Shown here piece by piece: positions 7,701 to 10,573 of a stretch of DNA of 10,573 bases. This DNA is from JBDKGV01 sp039798005 (GTDB lineage Bacteria; Fibrobacterota; Fibrobacteria; UBA5070): positions 1 through 10,573 of the forward strand of contig JBDKGV010000116.1 of the NCBI GenBank assembly GCA_039798005.1. Direction: 5' to 3'. Every line of letters begins with the position of its first letter. Position 1 is the first letter of the stretch. A model generated the notes under the pieces. It was not told the DNA's origin. It made no database searches and worked only from the letters and a program-made list of their open reading frames with translations. Position numbers and translations under genes: made by a program.

Positions 7701-8292
7701 CGGCCAGGTTGTCCTGCACGCGCTGGAGGTCCACGCCGGTCTTCTCCATCTGCCGGATGGCTTCCTTGCGCTGGTTGCGGTAGCGCGAGATGCCCGCGGC
7801 TTCCTCGAACAGGGACCGGCGCTCTTCGGGGTTGTTCGAGAGGAGCGAATCGATCATCCGGCTTTCCATCACCGAATAGGAGGCCGCTCCGAGGCCCGTG
7901 TCGTAGAAGAGATTGTGGATGTCGCGCAGGCGGCAGGGCTGGTTGTTGATCAGGTATTCGGTGCTGCCGTCGCGGTAGGCGCGGCGCGTGATCATGATCT
8001 CGGCGTACTCGCTGGGAAGCACCCCTTTGTCGTTGCGCACCACAAGCGAGACTTCGGCCATGTTCAGGGCCGGTCGGTCAGCGGTGCCCGAGAAGATGAC
8101 GTCCTCCATCTTGGCGCCACGCAGGGCGCGGGCGCGCTGCTCGCCCAGCACCCATCGGATCGAGTCGATGATGTTGGACTTTCCGCAGCCGTTGGGGCCC
8201 ACCACCGAGGTGATGCCGTCGCCGGGGAAATTGACTTCGACCTTGTTGGCAAAGCTCTTGAAGCCAAAGATGCGCAACTTGCTGAGGTACAT
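4732..8292 (-). CDS. smc: Chromosome segregation and condensation ATPase SMC
   Basis: 1186 residues, the usual length for bacterial SMC, and complete. The N-terminal ATPase half opens MYLSKLRIFGFKSFA with Walker A GPNGCGKS (32-39), followed by the EEAAGISRYR region (about 164-173). Two long heptad-rich coiled-coil arms (about 175-510 and 670-1050) flank a hinge (about 520-665) with the typical glycine-rich turn near TGIASGGRGSG. The C-terminal half has the ABC signature LSGGE (1089-1093), Walker B ILDEVD (Asp1117, Glu1118), the D-loop PLDDAN and the switch His in VVTHNK. The family forms ring-shaped dimers that organise and separate the chromosome, usually with ScpA and ScpB; neither is encoded nearby. 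GGAG (8300-8297) lies 4 bases before the ATG. The complementary strand is also free of stops in the matching phase, because Leu TTA/CTA and Ser TCA codons are avoided in this high-GC gene; I do not read that as a second gene. Confidence 0.98.
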   Translation of the reverse strand: MYLSKLRIFGFKSFANKVEVNFPGDGITSVVGPNGCGKSNIIDSIRWVLGEQRARALRGAKMEDVIFSGTADRPALNMAEVSLVVRNDKGVLPSEYAEIMITRRAYRDGSTEYLINNQPCRLRDIHNLFYDTGLGAASYSVMESRMIDSLLSNNPEERRSLFEEAAGISRYRNQRKEAIRQMEKTGVDLQRVQDNLAAVRRSTATYERQAKMAEAWRSLSARLKSLELSWLAAKRLEAKERIEKLEKDMADAKAESESLRTEIVNAETNAQGQRLEATRLEEELRLRERELADARAEIQAVESDRLRAQDALGHISQSRRRIQEDLQALDDTEAELGSRERRAREELVTNQGLSESLAAELEILREELTTRERRLEILRSSVVEEAEARLESVEALSRAREEAVRSENAHRAALREVERLEEELERLQASRDDLTRRRDTLRQSLASAQSDIESLSVEQATLAAEHERLQKELEELVDAEKKAGQARASAQSQLDVLERLQKSLEGVSAGPKNLLQGDHRAKGLRGMVASSLRTSPELLEVVEQCLGDALQWIVADSQAAANAAIDGLSQTGSGMATLLPLGGIDVLQSARPVLSGEGFVGWANDLVDCDAEVRPAIDLLLSRIAVVKDTEAASRFQAAHRGADVWFATAGLRLHGTGIASGGRGSGKEMGLLRRAQMTEDFQKALEEAQAELASLATKRTAILASRQAQEARRREIEPALSDARRREAASQGELRQIENQSESMDARVRQSSERVEELRRGLDELESRAQASAREVEVLSEERAVRDAAASRAEEARREAEDGIVEIRESLRDIEMRLGSARAEIRRLESEMDAGERRNAEILAARERLQVQDEGFEGQVDERTRLMEDLAREVDRLREGYRLLERHRDQAKEIYDSAVLAVEDKLSGVKGHQRRLEELGRHLHAGELVKAQADSEIRSITERAFQAHEVDLDDPESFEPVEFDPGLAPAEIDELKGKLKGLGPINPAALEEFEAERARMENVQKQYDDLEKAKNGLERAIKRLDKLARDKFMETFTQVQKNFQQVFSNLFGGGEAKLELEDGVDPLEAKIEINARPLGKAMRGVALLSGGERALTATSLLFALYLIRPSPYCILDEVDGPLDDANIGRFVDLLRKFSHQTQFIVVTHNKRTMAASDMLYGVTQEIKGISQLASVQLDEAERFAA

Positions 8293-8304
8293 CGAACTCC
8301 AATA

Positions 8305-8333
8305 AGGACAGTGGGTTACGAGAGAACCGTCAA
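8305..8333 (-). promoter_or_regulatory. smc: Weak sigma-70-like promoter candidate for smc
   Basis: On the minus strand TTGACG (8333-8328) is followed after 17 bases by TGTCCT (8310-8305). The -35 match is good and the -10 match is poor (three of six). It ends only 12 bases before the smc start codon, so any leader would be very short. It is the best box pair I see in the 60 bases upstream of smc. Confidence 0.25.
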
Positions 8334-8372
8334 ATCAAGAAAAATTCCCGACCAAGCGAGGAATTGAGCGCC

Positions 8373-8446
8373 TGCCGCAACGCGGCACCGGGCTGCCTGC
8401 CGGGCCACCGCCCATCCGAAGATCCGTGAGCAGGCGGGGGTCCCGG
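8373..8446 (-). other. GC-rich structured block upstream of smc
   Basis: On the minus strand CCGGG (8446-8442) pairs with CCCGG (8392-8388), GCCTGC (8435-8430) with GCAGGC (8400-8395), and inside them GGGC (8413-8410) with GCCC (8405-8402). Immediately after comes TGCCGC/GCGGCA (8387-8373) around a 3-base loop. Nested stems of this kind suggest a folded RNA or a palindromic repeat unit. I cannot match it to a named RNA family. Confidence 0.35.
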
Positions 8447-8544
8447 GCTATCGCCGGCATCCCTGGCACATGAAACCGTTTTGCAGTCGCTCCACCCTGC
8501 CGAAGGCATTGGGCTTCACCGCAGAGGTGCACCACGCACCAAGC

Positions 8545-8566
8545 CATGGCCACGACAGTGGCCGTG
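8545..8566. repeat. Hairpin 1 of the intergenic array
   Basis: Arms at 8545-8553 and 8558-8566, with core GGCCAC/GTGGCC around the loop GACA; the outer pairs include one T-G wobble. No T-run follows on either strand. Confidence 0.5.
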
Positions 8567-8595
8567 TGTAGTCACTTGATTGGGGTCCCCGTGTT

Positions 8596-8633
8596 GCGAT
8601 CCTGATCGCGCGGCAACCGTCGCGAGCGGTTGC
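8596..8633. repeat. Hairpins 2 and 3 of the intergenic array
   Basis: Two adjacent dyads: GCGATC (8596-8601) with GATCGC (8604-8609), then GCAACCG (8613-8619) with CGGTTGC (8627-8633). Both are exact. Only three bases separate them, so they may fold as a pair. Confidence 0.45.
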
Positions 8634-8672
8634 GTGTGAGTGCAGCGGCTGCGAATCACTTTGGCCATTGGG

Positions 8673-8708
8673 ACCCGCGTCGAAGGCGCATCGCCTTCGC
8701 TAGCGGGT
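8673..8708. repeat. Hairpin 4 of the intergenic array (nested)
   Basis: Inner arms CGAAGGCG (8681-8688) and CGCCTTCG (8692-8699) around a 3-base loop, inside outer arms ACCCGC (8673-8678) and GCGGGT (8703-8708). Fourteen Watson-Crick pairs make this the longest combined stem in the gap. Three T follow the outer arm on the plus strand, too few for a confident terminator. Confidence 0.55.
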
Positions 8709-8758
8709 TTCGTAAGCTGGCCGGACCACCGAGGCTCACTGCGTGCGATCCCTTTGCT

Positions 8759-8842
8759 GGGTTCCAAGGGGTGGAACCCCTGGCGGCGGTTTCCAAAGGG
8801 AGGCCGCTCTCCCTTTGGCCGGGTCTGGGCCGGAGGTCCAGA
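8759..8842. repeat. Triple tandem hairpin element
   Basis: Three hairpins in 84 bases. GGGTTCCA (8759-8766) pairs with TGGAACCC (8772-8779). CCAAAGGGAG (8793-8802) pairs with CTCCCTTTGG (8809-8818). TCTGGGCC (8824-8831) pairs with GGTCCAGA (8835-8842), with one G-T. The spacers CTGGCGGCGG and CCGGG are also GC-rich. The pattern recalls the dispersed palindromic units (stem, CTGGCGG spacer, stem) seen between genes in many high-GC genomes, so a repeat-family copy is likely. That resemblance is from memory. Confidence 0.6.
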
Positions 8843-8889
8843 GCAACAGTTCAAAAGTCGGCACGACTCCATGCCAACCGAAACCAATA

Positions 8890-8920
8890 AACCACCCCGC
8901 AGCAATGCTGCAACGTGGTT
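8890..8920 (-). terminator. Candidate intrinsic terminator of the esterase gene
   Basis: On the minus strand AACCAC (8920-8915) pairs with GTGGTT (8895-8890), and inside them GCAGC with GCTGC around a 3-base loop. The short internal stretch between the stems forms two U-G pairs on this strand but mismatches on the other, which favours minus-strand function. A moderately U-rich tail (TATTGGTTT) follows. It begins about 59 bases after the esterase stop, a suitable distance. Confidence 0.45.
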
Positions 8921-8978
8921 CTTTGGCCAGCGATTTCAGGCCGTTGATGCAAGCTTCGAGGCATCAGACCCGAAGCGA

Positions 8979-10463
8979 TCAAAATCGCTTGAAGAACTCC
9001 CAGGTTTCCTTTTCGATCCAACTGAAGTTCGCCCCGGGATCCGAATGCGTGGCCTGGTGTCCACCAATAAAGGAACCGAATTTCACCGGATACCCTTCTT
9101 TGCATCCCGTGAACTCCGTGGTGGCATGCGTGCTGCCGGTGGCAATCTTGGGTTCACCCGTGCACCCGTTGTCCTGGACATGCTGCAGGAGGCAGTATTT
9201 CCCACCCTGCTTCAGGGCGTCGTTGTTGATCCACTTGCATGTTCCATCGTTGGTGCCGTGTGCCTGGTAATAGGCGATCGGGATTTTCCTGTTGGTCGGC
9301 TGGTGGAAATTCCAGTTGGCCGGAGCATAGGTGGCCACGGCTCGAATCCTTTCCGGGAATTGCAAGGAAAGAGCATACGAGAACATGGCACCGAAGCTGA
9401 AACCCGCGACGAAGCGGCGTGTGGTATCCACGCACAAATTGGTCTCGACATGTTTCAGAACGTCTGACCAGAAGGTGTAGTCATTGGGTGCGTTCCAGGT
9501 GCCGCCCGCGTCTCCCTGCAGCGCAACATAAATGTTCTGGATATTGTCCTTGGTGGCCATGGTCTTGAGGGAATAAAATCCGCTCAGATCATCCCCCGCA
9601 GTCCCCTTCTCGGCCTCTGCGACCCGTGCGGCGGATCCGCCCATGCAGTGATTGCCGAACACCAAGCGGTAGGGATTGTCCTTGTTGTAATTGGTCGGAA
9701 TATCGATGATGAACTCGCCTCTGCCTGCAACCGTGGGAATCTTATAGGTGCCGGATTTTGGAAGGACTCCCAGCGCCTTCCCGCACCCCGCGCTCTTGAT
9801 CGGGGGATTGTTGTAGCCGCCCCACTTGTTGGTGGACAGGATGGTGTCCAAGCTGACGTTGATGGTCGAGGTGAGCGAGGTGGCCACCACGGTCTTGGAT
9901 TTGTACCCGCTGGCCGTCACCTTGATGGAGTCGGTGGCGCCGCCTACCCGGGCCAAGGCGGTGCCCTGCGGGGTGACGCTGCTCGAGCTGATCATCCCCG
10001 ACCCGGCGCCGTTCATGGGAGCGTAGCGGAAGGTGGTCGTGTGCTGGTCGACCGTGACCCGGATCAGACAGATTCGGGTGCCCAAGGCCATCCTCGCGAA
10101 GTCCATCCGGTAGTTGCCCGAGGCGGTGTTCTGGAACACCTCGCTGTTCAGGCGAGCGCCCTTGGTGTCGAAGACCTCGACCTTCACGGAGGTCGACCGA
10201 CTCAAGTTGAATTCCAGCACGCCGTTGCGGAAGTCCATGGATTGGGCGCTCGGGGAGGGCTGGACGCCCGTGACGCCAGAGAGCAGCGTGTACGAGCCGT
10301 CGGCACCCGTAGTGTCCTTCAAGCCCATCGGGGTCAGGGACACGATCGCGTTGGCGATGGCCTTTCCGGTTTGGCTGATGATCTTTCCAGTCAGATTGAC
10401 CGTCTGCGCTTGGGCAAGGGCGCCCAAGGAGAGGACGAAGGAAAGCAATTTGGTCGTTTGCAC
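8979..10463 (-). CDS. Secreted CE1/feruloyl-esterase-type hydrolase with split beta domain
   Basis: 494 residues from a GTG at 10463-10461, chosen because AGGAGGT lies just before it at ideal distance and the protein then begins with a clean signal peptide (TTKLLSFVLSLGALAQA, cut after about residue 19). A longer frame starting at 10511 would spoil that signal. Residues 22-61 resemble a carboxypeptidase-regulatory beta domain (TGKIISQTGKAIANAIVSL, then TTGADGSYTL). About 76-147 is a FlgD/T9SS-like sandwich (VEVFDTKGARL, ending TTTFRY). About 172-205 (SIKVTASGYKSK...) looks like the rest of the regulatory domain. The catalytic alpha/beta-hydrolase part (about 240-494) has GNHCMGG, nucleophile Ser356 in GFSFG, Asp406 in HGTND and His469 in GGHQ. 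It resembles LpqC/feruloyl and acetyl-xylan esterases, which remove ester groups from plant cell-wall polymers; exact substrate unknown. GC varies along the gene (about 47-68% in 60-base counts). Confidence 0.88.
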   Translation of the reverse strand: MQTTKLLSFVLSLGALAQAQTVNLTGKIISQTGKAIANAIVSLTPMGLKDTTGADGSYTLLSGVTGVQPSPSAQSMDFRNGVLEFNLSRSTSVKVEVFDTKGARLNSEVFQNTASGNYRMDFARMALGTRICLIRVTVDQHTTTFRYAPMNGAGSGMISSSSVTPQGTALARVGGATDSIKVTASGYKSKTVVATSLTSTINVSLDTILSTNKWGGYNNPPIKSAGCGKALGVLPKSGTYKIPTVAGRGEFIIDIPTNYNKDNPYRLVFGNHCMGGSAARVAEAEKGTAGDDLSGFYSLKTMATKDNIQNIYVALQGDAGGTWNAPNDYTFWSDVLKHVETNLCVDTTRRFVAGFSFGAMFSYALSLQFPERIRAVATYAPANWNFHQPTNRKIPIAYYQAHGTNDGTCKWINNDALKQGGKYCLLQHVQDNGCTGEPKIATGSTHATTEFTGCKEGYPVKFGSFIGGHQATHSDPGANFSWIEKETWEFFKRF

Positions 10464-10468
10464 GTTGG

Positions 10469-10475
10469 ACCTCCT
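10469..10475 (-). promoter_or_regulatory. Strong ribosome binding site fixing the esterase GTG start
   Basis: AGGAGGT on the minus strand; the AGGAGG core is followed by 6 bases and then the GTG at 10463. It is the best Shine-Dalgarno match I noticed in the window, and it rules against the longer frame that begins upstream at 10511. Confidence 0.85.
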
Positions 10476-10573
10476 GAGATTGAACCAAGGCACGGACTCT
10501 GGCAAGCACACGGAAGTGCACCAGCCCTTGTGGGGGACTGTCGGAGTCGGTGCGGATACGCCACGGGCAAAGG

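Larger units (their letters stand above)
8293..8978. other. 686-base gene-free stretch rich in inverted repeats
   Basis: This lies between the smc start and the esterase end. Two minus-strand frames (72 and 129 codons) cover it but show no domain, no ribosome site and heavy Arg/Pro/Ser bias, so I treat them as spurious. Instead the stretch holds a folded GC-rich block near smc, at least five further hairpins between 8545 and 8842, and a terminator-like hairpin near the esterase end. I found no tRNA, rRNA or recognisable riboswitch here. Confidence 0.6.

Noticed and set aside
4702..8367. A 1221-codon open frame on the plus strand covering all of smc in antisense
   Set aside because: It is in exact codon phase with smc, where a stop can only arise from TTA, CTA or TCA codons on the coding strand. 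Those are rare in this GC-rich gene. The frame's product is repetitive in Leu, Gly, Ala and His, has no domain, and lacks a ribosome site.
8516..8905. A 129-codon minus-strand frame in the smc-esterase gap
   Set aside because: It runs through the hairpin array, so its sequence is dictated by inverted repeats. There is no ribosome site, no domain, and strong Arg/Pro/Ser bias.
8973..8990. Hairpin AAGCGAT/ATCGCTT over the esterase stop as a terminator
   Set aside because: The stem is only 7 bp, overlaps the stop codon, and is not followed by a T-run. The hairpin at 8890-8920 fits better.
10464..10511. Upstream in-frame start for the esterase at 10511
   Set aside because: It would place 16 residues including acidic and Arg residues before the signal peptide. 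The GTG at 10463 has an ideal AGGAGGT site and a clean signal sequence.
10464..10573. Promoter for the esterase in the right edge
   Set aside because: TTGCCA is present on the minus strand, but no acceptable -10 box lies at 16-18 bases, and the window ends too soon to judge.

Overview
The window is high-GC bacterial DNA, roughly 60-65% GC by eye, with six complete genes and one partial gene. It looks like chromosomal DNA from the phylum Fibrobacterota. The main support is the esterase at the right end: a short GTG-started signal peptide, a regulatory-like beta domain split around a FlgD/T9SS-like sandwich, then a CE1/feruloyl-esterase-type catalytic domain. I associate this layout with Fibrobacter-like plant-polymer degraders. 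The phylum call is an inference from protein style and no ribosomal gene is present to confirm it.

Layout, left to right: a SAM-dependent methyltransferase, cut by the left edge, runs rightward (1-512). Everything else is on the minus strand. Reading in the direction of transcription from the right: a secreted esterase (10463-8979) with a hairpin terminator candidate after it; a 686-base gene-free stretch packed with inverted repeats; smc (8292-4732), the chromosome-condensation ATPase; two tandem paralogous small Cys/His proteins of unknown function (4665-4264 and 4194-3736); a membrane-anchored MutS-like ATPase (3592-1778); a lipoprotein with a gluzincin-type HExxH zinc-protease motif (1781-885); and a small exported protein (888-520). 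The last gene meets the methyltransferase tail-to-tail with only 7 bases between them.

The three genes from the MutS-like ATPase to the small exported protein are joined by 4-base stop/start overlaps (GTGA, ATGA) and so are probably translated together. All three products are predicted to be at or beyond the membrane, which argues that this MutS relative is not an ordinary mismatch-repair protein. smc, the paralog pair and the MutS operon could be one long transcript, because no convincing terminator separates them. The gaps hold dyads and tiny coupled reading frames.

The parts most worth a second look are the smc-to-MutS accessory block (two paralogs, one with clearly lower GC), the membrane MutS/metalloprotease operon, and the hairpin array between smc and the esterase.
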